From a virus, in the IMG/VR virus record IMGVR_UViG_3300027608_000087, positions 1 through 34,925 of that record: 34,925 bases of DNA. One strand, given 5' to 3'. Made by a program: the position numbers and the translations under genes. A model generated the notes under the pieces. It searched no databases, was not told the DNA's origin, and saw nothing but the letters and a program-made list of their open reading frames with translations. Positions 20,914 through 31,000 of this stretch are shown here, piece after piece. The stretch's first letter is position 1; each line of letters begins with the position of its first letter.

Positions 20914-23643
20914 ATGACTGTACCAAGAGATGTTCAATTGTTCCCTTATTATAAATTTACAAGTTGCTGTGATGGTATTGTAATTTATTTTACAGGTAGC
21001 CTTTCTATTGTATCTGGAAATTATTATGCTTACCAGGGTGTATTTCCTTATGCAGGAACAGGTGGTTCACTTCAACCAAACTCTTGTTATTTAGTAGAAT
21101 CACTTATAAGTCAAACAACACTTTCATATCCTAGTGCTCCACCAAACATTCAATTAAATCCGGCAACTGGTTGTGATGATGTAAAATGTAATGATTGTAA
21201 TCCATTAACATGTGAATGTCCAGAAGGATATGAATTAATAGGTGATGAGTGTGTTCAACTAGTTAGTATTGAAGCTACATATACTGGTACTACTGTAACA
21301 CTTAATTCCGGAGATAAATTTACATCATATAATAAATTTGGCTTAAGGTTATATCCAGATATTACATCTAATATCAAACCTTTATTGGGTGACGGAGCTC
21401 CATATCTTGTTATAGATGATAATGGTGCTGGTGTTACAATTACCCCTCTTATATCAGGGATACAGTCAACATTATGGGGATGTGAAACACCTTTAGCTTG
21501 TAGCACATTTAATCTACCAGCAAGTACTTATGGAGGAAGATTGAATATTGCAGGTTTATGGAATGATGCATATGATGTACCTAGTGGAGATGGCCCTGAA
21601 TTAGCTTTTGAGTATTGTATAGATATTGCAGAATCAAAACAATATCTAGTTGGAATATCTGGAGATAATAAAGTTAAATTTTATGTTGATGGTATATTAA
21701 ATGTATTTTTAGATTCATCAAGTTTTTCACAGACTACTCCTTTTAATTATTGGCACGTATTTCCTATTACATTAACTGCGGGTTCTCACATTATAAAACT
21801 TGCTGGTATAAATGGGGGTAATACACCAGCTGCATTTGCAGGTGAAATATATGATATTGATCTTGTTACATTTCAAGCAAATTTAACTGATCCTGCAGTA
21901 GGTGCTGGAAACTGTGGTAATATAATTGCAGATTTAGAACCGTATATTATATTTTCAACTGAAAATATGATTGGTCTTGATGTACCAGATCCAAATTCTC
22001 CAGGTGAATGGGAATGCCCTGATGGCTATACTTTAAATGAATGTTTAGGTGTTCCAGTATGTACAATTGAAACTAGGTTTACTTTAATTTGTCCTTGTTA
22101 TCTATTGATTCCATGTGACGGAATAACACCTCCCTTTATAAGCAATACAAGTGGTTTAGATAATTATGTCAATCAATTTGTATCTGTTAGTTATGCTGAC
22201 TTTGATGGTTGTGTTTATGTTGTTGATCAATCTGATACTAGCTGTGAAAATGCTGTAGATGTAATTATAGATGGAGATATTACATGTGACTGTGATACAA
22301 TCTGTTATTATATTGAGGGGGCTATAGGAATTAGTTATGTTCAGTATATTGATGGTACTGATCAGTTATTACAAATTATACCAAGTGCTACACAACCATG
22401 GTTAATTTTATGTTCTAAAATTTTACCTATTGTAGGAAACACAACTAATAATTATACAATAACTGCATTAGGGGATTGTGTGGATAATGATTGTCAACAA
22501 AAATGTTTTAAACTTATAGACTGTGAAGATTCACAAAATATTCTTTATAGTACTTCTATTCTTTTATTACCTTACCAAATAAATGGAAATGTCATACAAA
22601 TTGCTAATCATACTGAATGTTGGATAGTTGAACTTGTTGATGAAGATTGTGATTGTGCAATAGATGTTGTAGTTCTTGAATCATTTGATGACTGTATTAC
22701 CTGTAATCCTGATCCAAATTATATATTAACTAATTGTGATGATCAAAATACAATTATTTATACATCAAATGATCTTAGTGCTTATGTAGGTCAAGTAGTA
22801 GAGCTTGATCCAGATTGCCCAGGTTGTTGGATTGTAGATTTATATCCTTTCCCAATTCCATCTGATGTTTCAGTAACAGTATCTCAAGCATATGATGATT
22901 GTTTAGCATGTAAAACAACATATTACTTACTTGAGGACTGTGCTAATATTGAAGCTGACATAATAACATTTACAGATTTATCTGCTTATGTTGGTCAGAT
23001 TATCATACTAGAATGGTGTCCAACTATATGTTGGCAAGTATCTGTTTCTCCAACTAGTACTGGTGCTGGTTTACTTGGAGATATACAGAATGAGTTTGAC
23101 ACTTGTGAAGAATGTTTAACTAGTTTTCCATGTATATGTTCAAGATTAAAAAATCATGACACAATAAGTCATAATTATGATTACTTAGATTGTGATGGGT
23201 TAGTACAGACTATTACATTACTTTCAGGTCAAAGATCTGAAAGAATATGTATGGCTCATTGGCTTATATCTTATCCTACAGATTATGTAGAATATTTTGG
23301 TAATTGTACTTTAGACGGTGATGTACACACATGTCCTCCTCCTGTATATCCAAGAAGATCTTTAAAGCCAGGTTATAATACTCCTCATTGTTCTACTTGG
23401 AAATATGAAGAGATTTCATGTAAGGCAGCAGAAGCATTATATAAGCAAGTACTTGAACTTAGATATGGTATTAGCAATTGCTGTCCTGAAGAGGATCAAC
23501 AGTATCTTATTAAAAAACAACTTATAGATTTAAAAGCATTGGTTAATCCAGATTATACTTGTTCAACTCCATCATGTGGATGTAATACAGGATGTGGTTG
23601 TGGTGGATCCTGTGGAGGTAGTTGTAGTACTTGCCATTCTTAA
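20914..23643 (+). CDS. Large Cys-rich repeat protein, probable tail fibre/adhesin
   Basis: 909 residues. An N-terminal segment (SCCDGIVIYFTG...NSCYLVE) resembles the later repeats; residues 87-115 form an EGF-like Cys cluster (CNDCNPLTCECPEGYEL); about 120-340 is beta-rich and looks like a sugar-binding or PA14-like jelly roll. Residues about 383-740 carry repeats of about 50-65 residues with the pattern YxLxxC...IxxTxxLSxYVGQxVxL...CWxVxx...DDCxxC. The C-terminus holds a conserved RSERICMAHW region, a helix (AAEALYKQVLELRYGIS) and an extreme Cys/Gly tail. This is an extracellular-looking binding protein of the virion, probably host-recognising. Confidence 0.72.
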   Translation: MTVPRDVQLFPYYKFTSCCDGIVIYFTGSLSIVSGNYYAYQGVFPYAGTGGSLQPNSCYLVESLISQTTLSYPSAPPNIQLNPATGCDDVKCNDCNPLTCECPEGYELIGDECVQLVSIEATYTGTTVTLNSGDKFTSYNKFGLRLYPDITSNIKPLLGDGAPYLVIDDNGAGVTITPLISGIQSTLWGCETPLACSTFNLPASTYGGRLNIAGLWNDAYDVPSGDGPELAFEYCIDIAESKQYLVGISGDNKVKFYVDGILNVFLDSSSFSQTTPFNYWHVFPITLTAGSHIIKLAGINGGNTPAAFAGEIYDIDLVTFQANLTDPAVGAGNCGNIIADLEPYIIFSTENMIGLDVPDPNSPGEWECPDGYTLNECLGVPVCTIETRFTLICPCYLLIPCDGITPPFISNTSGLDNYVNQFVSVSYADFDGCVYVVDQSDTSCENAVDVIIDGDITCDCDTICYYIEGAIGISYVQYIDGTDQLLQIIPSATQPWLILCSKILPIVGNTTNNYTITALGDCVDNDCQQKCFKLIDCEDSQNILYSTSILLLPYQINGNVIQIANHTECWIVELVDEDCDCAIDVVVLESFDDCITCNPDPNYILTNCDDQNTIIYTSNDLSAYVGQVVELDPDCPGCWIVDLYPFPIPSDVSVTVSQAYDDCLACKTTYYLLEDCANIEADIITFTDLSAYVGQIIILEWCPTICWQVSVSPTSTGAGLLGDIQNEFDTCEECLTSFPCICSRLKNHDTISHNYDYLDCDGLVQTITLLSGQRSERICMAHWLISYPTDYVEYFGNCTLDGDVHTCPPPVYPRRSLKPGYNTPHCSTWKYEEISCKAAEALYKQVLELRYGISNCCPEEDQQYLIKKQLIDLKALVNPDYTCSTPSCGCNTGCGCGGSCGGSCSTCHS

Positions 23644-23646
23644 TTA

Positions 23647-23660
23647 ATTTTTGTATATTA
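23647..23660 (+). promoter_or_regulatory. Promoter-like site ATTTTTGTATATTA
   Basis: ATTTTTGTATATTATAGTAAT lies in the 33-base gap before ATG 23677 and repeats the core TTTTGTATATT of the sites at 1801 and 9486. Confidence 0.45.
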
Positions 23661-23676
23661 TAGTAATAGAAGAAAT

Positions 23677-25341
23677 ATGAAGCCACTAAATTATGATAAC
23701 TCACCTTGTAGTCCAATCTCAAGTAATTGTGTAATCTGGCAAGGACCAGACATTCCTTGTATTAAACTATGTGCTGGTGATACAATATCAGATGTTATTT
23801 TTAAATTAGCAACTGAATTGTGTACAGTCTTGGATACATTAAATGTAGCTAACTATGATCTTTCATGTTTTAATCTAACTGCTTGTGGTCCAAATGATTT
23901 TCAAGCACTTATTCAGTTTTTGATTGAACAGATTTGTGCTTTACAAACAGAAGTTACTACAATATTAGATCCGGCAACAAGTCCAATTACTAATGATACA
24001 ACTAGATCTACAGGTGCAGATGCTTTAGTAACTATAGCTCCTTGTTTTGTTGTAGGTGGTGTTACAGTAATGACTGTATCAGAATATGCTCAGGCAATTG
24101 GAACTAGGGTATGTTCTTTAGTAACTCAAATTTCTACAATTAATTCTAATATAAATAGTTTAGATGTAAGAGTTACAGCATTAGAGTCAGCACCAGCACC
24201 TACATTTACATTACCATCTATTTCTGTAGATTGTACATTAAGTGGTACAATTGTTTCTCCAGGAAACTATACAATTGATGCTGTTTTAAATGCCCTTGTT
24301 AATGATAATACATATGGTTACTGTGCATTAAAAGCAGCAACAGGAGAACCTGCAGCAATTGCGTCTGCAGTTCTTTCTCAATGTATTGCAGATACAGATT
24401 TATCATTAGAATTTGGTACACAATTTCAAGTTGCTTATGCAGGAAGTTGGATTACTTCTGGAAGTCTTAACACAGCAGCTGATGCTATTAATAATCTTTG
24501 GATTGCTATTTGTGATGTTTATACTTATATAAGTAATTATTCTGTTGCTGTTGATAATACATCAACTATTAATTTAGACAATACTGGCAATGTAATTACA
24601 GCAAATATTACAGACACCGGTTGGGTTAATCTTAATGGTTTTGCTTATTATTCTGGAGTTACTAAACCTCAATGTAGAAGAATTGGTAACCAAGTACACT
24701 TTAGAGGTAATGTATATATTCCTCTTGAAAATCCAGCTTCTCCAGGAAGTGTTGTTCCGCTTACTGCACAAGATGCATATAATAGTGTAATTGGTTGTAC
24801 TGTTTGGAGTGGTGTTGGTGGATGTACTATTATGGGTTCTGGTGGATTACAATTTAATAATGGAGCTTCCGTAGTTCCTACATCAATTACAGCAAATAAT
24901 TTTGATGCACTGTATAGATCAGGATGGCAACCTATTGCTAGACAAATAACTATAAACAGTACTAATGGTACAGCTTTAACCAGTGTAATAAATATTTTTA
25001 TTACAGCTAATAAACAATTAGAAATTCAAACAGTAGCTGATATTGAAGAAGGTAGTGCACCAACAACTTTGTATGGTAATAGTCCATTTAGATTTATAAC
25101 TTCAAATGTTAGAATTGGTGAATATTTACCAAACTATATTGCTGCTGCATCAGATATTCAAAACGCACCTTCTAATGCTAACTTCCCTTTGCTTTCAGAT
25201 ACTTTTAATGCTACCTGGGATTTTAGTTGTGATGCAGCTGAGGCAGATCAACTTGGTGGATTTGAGTTTAGTCTAGATGGTATGATTACTTACTTAGATC
25301 CATGTAATACTGAAACAGGTTTCTCAACTGTATGCCCATAA
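23677..25341 (+). CDS. Putative tail fibre / receptor-binding tip protein
   Basis: 554 residues. The N-terminal 75 residues form a Cys-rich attachment-like domain (NCVIWQGPDIPCIKLCAGDT, then DVIFKLATELC). A coiled-coil or trimerisation stretch is likely near 130-165 (VCSLVTQISTINSNINSLDVRVTALESA). The C-terminal half is beta-rich with a pattern typical of phage fibre tips (VTKPQCRRIGNQVHFRGNVYIPL). It therefore looks like a trimeric fibre with a virion-attachment N-terminus and a receptor-binding C-terminus. The next gene repeats the attachment-domain pattern. Confidence 0.68.
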   Translation: MKPLNYDNSPCSPISSNCVIWQGPDIPCIKLCAGDTISDVIFKLATELCTVLDTLNVANYDLSCFNLTACGPNDFQALIQFLIEQICALQTEVTTILDPATSPITNDTTRSTGADALVTIAPCFVVGGVTVMTVSEYAQAIGTRVCSLVTQISTINSNINSLDVRVTALESAPAPTFTLPSISVDCTLSGTIVSPGNYTIDAVLNALVNDNTYGYCALKAATGEPAAIASAVLSQCIADTDLSLEFGTQFQVAYAGSWITSGSLNTAADAINNLWIAICDVYTYISNYSVAVDNTSTINLDNTGNVITANITDTGWVNLNGFAYYSGVTKPQCRRIGNQVHFRGNVYIPLENPASPGSVVPLTAQDAYNSVIGCTVWSGVGGCTIMGSGGLQFNNGASVVPTSITANNFDALYRSGWQPIARQITINSTNGTALTSVINIFITANKQLEIQTVADIEEGSAPTTLYGNSPFRFITSNVRIGEYLPNYIAAASDIQNAPSNANFPLLSDTFNATWDFSCDAAEADQLGGFEFSLDGMITYLDPCNTETGFSTVCP

Positions 25342-25353
25342 TAATATAAAGAT

Positions 25354-25593
25354 ATGTCACTAAATAAATGTCAAAATTGTGGGTGTGAGGATAGTTTCTT
25401 AACTAGTCCTGCACCATGTCCTACACCAGCTGGATGTCCTACCCCAGAACCATGTTATACAGTTACTGATTCACAGTGTACAATATATACAGGTCCTGCA
25501 ATTGTTTGTAATGGAGACACAGTAGTCCCTACAAATACAGACATGGCAGAAGCTCTACAATTGATTGTAGCATACTTCTGTCCAGCTCTTTAA
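25354..25593 (+). CDS. Small Cys-rich protein, paralogous to the fibre attachment domain
   Basis: 79 residues. The first 40 are Cys/Pro-rich (CQNCGCEDSF, SPAPCPTPAGCPTPEPC); the rest (SQCTIYTGPAIVCNGDTV, then a helix EALQLIVAYFC) matches the attachment domain at the start of the preceding gene: CVIWQGPDIPC...CAGDT...LATELC. It is probably a duplicated, stand-alone attachment domain, or the remaining base of a fibre whose tip was lost. It is 12 bases downstream of the fibre gene and before a terminator. Confidence 0.65.
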   Translation: MSLNKCQNCGCEDSFLTSPAPCPTPAGCPTPEPCYTVTDSQCTIYTGPAIVCNGDTVVPTNTDMAEALQLIVAYFCPAL

Positions 25594-25630
25594 AGAAGTT
25601 ACAGTTTGTTGGTTTCTGTGACAACAGCGC

Positions 25631-25660
25631 AAAGCCCCCGCACTAGTGGGGGTTTTGTTT
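25631..25660 (+). terminator. Rho-independent terminator after the fibre genes
   Basis: CCCCC and GGGGG form a GC-rich stem with inner CAC/GTG pairing, preceded by A's and followed by TTTTGTTTT. It starts about 38 bases after the stop at 25593. Confidence 0.85.
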
Positions 25661-25667
25661 TATTCTT

Positions 25668-25701
25668 ATATTTGCTAAAGTGAGTTATTTTTAGTATATT
25701 A
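25668..25701 (+). promoter_or_regulatory. Promoter-like sites TATATTTG and TTATTTTTAGTATATTA before the tail operon
   Basis: After the terminator, TATATTTG (25668-25675) matches the Bacteroidota TAnnTTTG box, and TTATTTTTAGTATATTA (25685-25701) is a variant of the phage element seen before 1840, 9524 and 23677. ATG 25713 follows 11 bases later. Confidence 0.5.
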
Positions 25702-25712
25702 ATCTATATAGT

Positions 25713-26294
25713 ATGAAAGATTTTAAAACCCCAGATCTCAAAGCTCCACGTTTTAGACCAAAGGTTCATAATATAGCAAATAGAAAGTTCTTTGATAGTT
25801 TTAGAAAGAAGTATCCAAAGTATAAAGACTTAAAGGATTCAGAGCTTAGAAAAATAATTAAATATTTTAATAAGCAGGCATATCATCTTGTAGTTGAGAA
25901 TAGAGATGGTATACAATTACCTGAGTCAATTGGTTGGATATTTATTGGCACATGTCAAACAAGTGTAAAAAAGAATATTGACTTTGCTAAGTCTACTAAG
26001 TATGGAGTAACAGTTACAAATAAGAATTGGGAAACAGATGGTAAACTAGCTAAAATATTTTATACAAATTATGCTATTAAACATAAAATGAAAAATAAAG
26101 AATATTGGGGATTTACAGCTTGTAGAGATTTTAAAAGATTAGTATCTAGAAGTTATCCTGAAAACTGGCCAATGTATATTGTTGTGGATCCTCATCAAAA
26201 AATAAAACTAGACTATCAAAAAACCTATTATAAAGATCTCTTACAAAAAAGAGAAAAGGAAGCATTAAAAAATTACAATGACTTTGAGTTATGA
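25713..26294 (+). CDS. Conserved hypothetical protein (crAss-like tail region)
   Basis: 193 residues, basic, mixed alpha/beta. It opens with KTPDLKAPRFRPKVHN, has RKKYPKYKDLKDSELRKIIKYFN and a central IQLPESIGWIFIGTC, and ends in a charged helix (KDLLQKREKEALKNYNDF). I recall similar proteins at this position in crAss-like genomes as conserved unknowns; nothing indicates an enzyme with certainty. It begins the operon of ring and tail genes and overlaps the next start by 4 bases. Confidence 0.6.
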   Translation: MKDFKTPDLKAPRFRPKVHNIANRKFFDSFRKKYPKYKDLKDSELRKIIKYFNKQAYHLVVENRDGIQLPESIGWIFIGTCQTSVKKNIDFAKSTKYGVTVTNKNWETDGKLAKIFYTNYAIKHKMKNKEYWGFTACRDFKRLVSRSYPENWPMYIVVDPHQKIKLDYQKTYYKDLLQKREKEALKNYNDFEL

Positions 26295-26953
26295 GTACAA
26301 TTGGTGAATCAATATCTAGAGTTAGAAATGCTCTGAAGGCTGTTAAAGAAGATGCTTTTCTAACAGATAGAACAATCTTTTTTGCTCTAACTAAGTATGC
26401 TCAAACTTTAATAAAAAGAGAAGACAATCAGTTTAAACTTATGAAGATAAGTTCAATATTTCAGGTGCTACCTTATATTGAACTTATTGATGTAGATAAA
26501 GTTGAAGCTGGCTGTATTGGAGTTTATTCAGGTTGTTATTTTAAAAGATCTAAAAATAAAATTCCAAGTATTTTAAATGGAGCATTTGGTCCAGTTATAC
26601 GTACAGTGTCTTCAATAGATGGTACTATAGAATTGTATAGAACAGAGCCAGGTATTTGGCTTTCTATGACTAAAACTACAACTTGGAAATATAATAGAAA
26701 CCTTTATTTCTGGTACTTAGATGATTATTTATATTTTCCTAATTTAGATTGGGAAGCTATTAGAATGGAAGCAATATTTGATGGCTATGTAGAATCATGC
26801 AGTTCTGATCCTTGTGAGTTAAGACAGGATATGCCATTAAGTATTCCTGCATATTTATTTTCTGAAGTGGAACAATATACAGTAAAAGAACTTTCAATGA
26901 GTTTACAAATACCACCAGATACTTCTGATGATAGTCAAAATATTCTTAGATAA
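26291..26953 (+). CDS. Putative tail/ring assembly protein (crAss-like)
   Basis: 220 residues starting on ATGA overlapping the previous stop. An N-terminal helical segment (SISRVRNALKAVKEDAFLTDRTIFFALTKYAQTLIKRED) is followed by a beta-rich part and a helical C-terminus (AYLFSEVEQYTVKELSMSLQ). Such helix-beta-helix proteins form adaptor rings between portal and tail in crAss-like podoviruses. The ring assignment is by layout and position, next to two other tail genes. Confidence 0.62.
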   Translation: MSTIGESISRVRNALKAVKEDAFLTDRTIFFALTKYAQTLIKREDNQFKLMKISSIFQVLPYIELIDVDKVEAGCIGVYSGCYFKRSKNKIPSILNGAFGPVIRTVSSIDGTIELYRTEPGIWLSMTKTTTWKYNRNLYFWYLDDYLYFPNLDWEAIRMEAIFDGYVESCSSDPCELRQDMPLSIPAYLFSEVEQYTVKELSMSLQIPPDTSDDSQNILR

Positions 26954-28008
26954 TGGATTTTAACTACACACTTAAATATAGAACCTTTGATGAACTATTA
27001 CATGACGTAATGGTAGATCTTAGTACTTTTTCTTTAGAGAATATGATTGAGCCACAACAATTAATTAAGCTTGTTAAAAAACTTAATTATGATTTAGGTT
27101 TAAGAATCAATCAAACAAGAGAAGTCATTTTAGATGTTAATCATGGTAGAGTAAAATTACCAGATGATTTTTATACATTTAATTTTGCATCTATTTGTGG
27201 TCACTTTACAGAGCATGTAGGATATGATGGTTATGTAGGAGGTACAAATATTCAAGAAGTACCTTATGTAGAAACTCCAGCTAATGCGGACCTCTGTGCA
27301 CCGGCAACAGTAAACTGCTCCGTATGCAACTCAAATCCATGTAACCATACTGCAGCATGCCCAGACAATACATGTCCTGCTACATGCGCTCCTAACGTTA
27401 TTCCTGATGCTTACAATCCATTAGCACCTTATGGTGATACATGTACAAGACCAAGAGTCTTTATGAACTGTAAAGGAGACAAGTATGAAATCATTCAAGT
27501 TATAAGTAACCCTGGTACAACAAGAGTATACACTCAGCTTATTCCTTTAAGAATGAAAGCCAGTCAAGAAATAGAATGTGACTGTCCAAATCTTTATTGG
27601 AACGCTCCTAATGAAGGATGGATTAAAGGTGGTTTCTTATTTACTACATTTCAAACTGGTAAAGTATATCTTAACTATCAAGGTCAAATGGAGGATGAGA
27701 ATGGTAACCTATTAGTTCCAGATCATGATTTACTTAATGAGTATTATGAGTATGCTCTTAAGTCTAGAATTCTTGAGAACCTTTATATGAATGGAGAAGA
27801 TGTTGCACAGAGAATGCAAATGATTGAACAAAGAGTTAGAGCAGCAAGAAACAATGCTCTTAGTCTTGTTAATACTCCTAACTTTAGAGAGATGGCAGAA
27901 ATGTGGTGGGTTAATAGAAAAGCAATGTATGGTAAATACTATGATATGTTTAAATCATATGATGTTAAAGGCTACAACAGAGTACCTGGATCCAACACAA
28001 TATTATAA
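26953..28008 (+). CDS. Putative ring/tail adaptor protein with Cys-rich insert
   Basis: 351 residues; the ATG overlaps the previous stop (TAATG). Residues 1-75 are helical and strand-rich (FDELLHDVMVDLSTFSLENM...LPDDFYTFNFASICG), the C-terminal 90 residues are helical (LNEYYEYALKSRILENLYMN, MQMIEQRVRAARNNALSLV), as in crAss-like ring proteins. Inserted at about 116-144 is a Cys-dense segment (CAPATVNCSVCNSNPCNHT, AACPDNTCPATC) that reads like a zinc-binding or disulfide-rich knuckle. It is followed directly by the giant tail gene. Confidence 0.65.
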   Translation: MDFNYTLKYRTFDELLHDVMVDLSTFSLENMIEPQQLIKLVKKLNYDLGLRINQTREVILDVNHGRVKLPDDFYTFNFASICGHFTEHVGYDGYVGGTNIQEVPYVETPANADLCAPATVNCSVCNSNPCNHTAACPDNTCPATCAPNVIPDAYNPLAPYGDTCTRPRVFMNCKGDKYEIIQVISNPGTTRVYTQLIPLRMKASQEIECDCPNLYWNAPNEGWIKGGFLFTTFQTGKVYLNYQGQMEDENGNLLVPDHDLLNEYYEYALKSRILENLYMNGEDVAQRMQMIEQRVRAARNNALSLVNTPNFREMAEMWWVNRKAMYGKYYDMFKSYDVKGYNRVPGSNTIL

Positions 28009-31000
28009 TGGCAAAGAATATCCAGAATACATCTCAGAATGTTACTAATACATTTATTAAGGGTCTTAATAAAGACTCTGATCCTTCATTTGTGCAAGAG
28101 GGAATGTGGACACATGCTCGCAATGCTACAAATAATACAATAGAAGGTAACTTAGGAACTCTTTCAAATGAGTCATCTAACTTTTTATGTGCTACAACAG
28201 GAGCTACTATGCCTTCTTTTGGACCTGATCCTGTTGTCTTTAGGTATATTATAGGTGCTATTCAAATATTTTCAGATAAATGGATAATATACACAGCCGG
28301 ACATAATGCTGGTGGAGTTGCTCTTATGTCTGAAATAGGTTTATTAGAAGAAGAAAGATGTATCTATAGACCAATTGTTCAAGATTCTTGTCTTGGATTT
28401 GATAAAAGATTTTTAATTTCTGGTTCAGCAAGAGAAAGAGAAGATTGTTCTTGGCAAGTATATTGGGCAGATGGTTTAAATCCAGATAGAATACTTAATG
28501 TTGGTGACCCACAAACATGGCCAGATTACTCATATCAATGGGAAGCTAATACTCTTATTAATCCTAATCAAGGATCTTATAATAATGCTATTAACTATTA
28601 TGTTGACAATAATGGTAATAGACAACTATGGCCAGGTGTTGCATGGATTCAAGATTGTGATCCTTCTCCAGCATGTCTTATTTGTAATGACACTAATGAA
28701 TTAGACTGTGATGCAATAAGATTAGCTAGATTAGTAAATACCCCTTGTTTAAATGTTAAACTTGGAGAAGCTGGAGGTAACTTAAGAAATGGTACTTATT
28801 TTGCTACAATTGCATATGCAATAAAAGGTCAAAGAGTAACTGATTATTTTTCTCCTAGCAATACACAACCTATTTATTTTCCAGATGATTTACAAGGAGC
28901 AATAACTATTGATATTGAAGCTGACACAGAAAATTTTGATGAATTTATATTAGTTGTTGTTCAAAATATTAATCAAGGAACAGTAGCAAAAGAAATTGGT
29001 ATATACTCAACTAGAACAAATACAGTTGAATTAGATCAAATCAAAGATGAATTAATTACTGTTCCATTAGAAATTATTCCAATAACTAATCCTGTATATG
29101 AAACATCAGACCAAATGACTGATGTTAACAATTACTTGTTAAGAGTTGGGCCAAGATCTAAATTTGATTTTAATTATCAGCCTTTAGCAAATCTTATTAA
29201 AACTAAATGGGTATCTGTTGAATATCCTGCAAACTATTATACTAAGGGAGGTAATAAAGGAAGTTATTTAAGAGATGAGGTATATGCTTTCTTTATTCGT
29301 TGGGTGTATAATACAGGTGATAAATCTGCATCATATCATATTCCTGGAAGAATAGCAAAAGATTATACCTATATTAGAAGCGGTTCTAATGTTCAAGTAA
29401 CAGGGAATGAAAGAGATGAAGTTGTTCCTAATGGTATTCAAGACTTTAATACTCTTACATCTACAGATCAATTATTTGAATCATATAATACAGCTAATTT
29501 AAATGGTAACCCAAATATTTTAAATACTATTTTACCAGATGGTGGGAAAGTTATTGCATCTGGAGAAATGGGGTACTGGGAATCAACAGAAATATATCCA
29601 GACAATCAACCTGAAATTTGGAACTCTAGTCAATACTGTTGGACAGGATTAGATGGACACGCAGGTATAATAGATCCTGTTATAGGAACAATTAGTTACT
29701 TTAATGACTTATGTGGTTTACCTATTAGACATCATAAATTTCCTGATAATTATCTAAGTCCTAACACATTGCACTATGAACCTGCAGCAGGTCAAAATGA
29801 TCCTAATCTTTTAAAGATTAGATTGATGGGTGTAATATTTGAAAATATACCATTACCAAAAGATAATGAAGGTAACGATATTCCAGGTATTGTAGGTTAT
29901 GAAATCTTAAGAGGTTCAAGAGAAGGTAACCGAAGCATTATTGCTAAAGGTATGATTAATAACTTTAGAACTTATGAAATTAAAGGAGATGTGCAAAGAG
30001 ATAGATTAGGCCTGTATGCTAACTATCCTTTTAATACAATTAAGTCTCCGCTAAATACTGGAACAGGTAGCCAACATAATACAGGTTTTAATGATCCATA
30101 TATTAAAACATCTCCGTATCAACAGTCAGTACCTAAAGAAATTATAAGTTTCCATTCACCAGATACAATGTTTAGGACTCCATTCTTAGAGTCTACTGAA
30201 TTAAAATTATATGGTGCATTGTCTGGTTGGTCAGATCAAAGATTCCAAGAACCAAGTCAGCATCCTAAGTTCAAATTACTTAGTGACCTTACTATGACAT
30301 TTGCTTTTGTAGCTGGTGTAGCGGAAGGTTTAGTTTCTATGCTTGGAAGTAAAAAGATTACTCAACCTGGTGCAAGTTATACTAGAATGTTTGGTCCTGA
30401 TATAAGTGGTGGTGCTGCTGTTAATACAATTAATGGACCAAATGGACCTATACCAGGTACTATTGTAACTACACCAAGTAATATTAATACTAATATTGAT
30501 ACTACCACTGAAGAATACACAAGTGCTGATCAAGGAACGGTTCAGACTGACCAAGTAGGTAACCCTGGAACACCATTACCAAACTCTTTCTTTGGTAAAT
30601 TAGAAGCTTATTTTGATTTTGGCAGTATATTTACAAACACTTCTCAAGTTACAAATACTATTGAACCTATTTTTGAAGACTTTAATTATAAAACTGGTTT
30701 TAAAAAAGGAGGGACTTTTACCGCACCTTCAATTGAAACTGATATTTCAGCTGCAGTATTCTTAGGAGGTGCCACAGGACAAGCTATATTAGCTGGTTTA
30801 GGTATAGCAAATAAATTTTTATATTACTTTGCTGAAGGTACTGATGTAGCTCTTCAAGCTATTTATGCATTTATTAAATTTGATCAGTATGCATTACAAA
30901 TGATATCACATGGATTATATGATTCATTTATATCTCCTATAAGTTTACAAACATCAATTGTAAATGGACAAGTAGTTCAAGATGCTTATATAACAAGATT

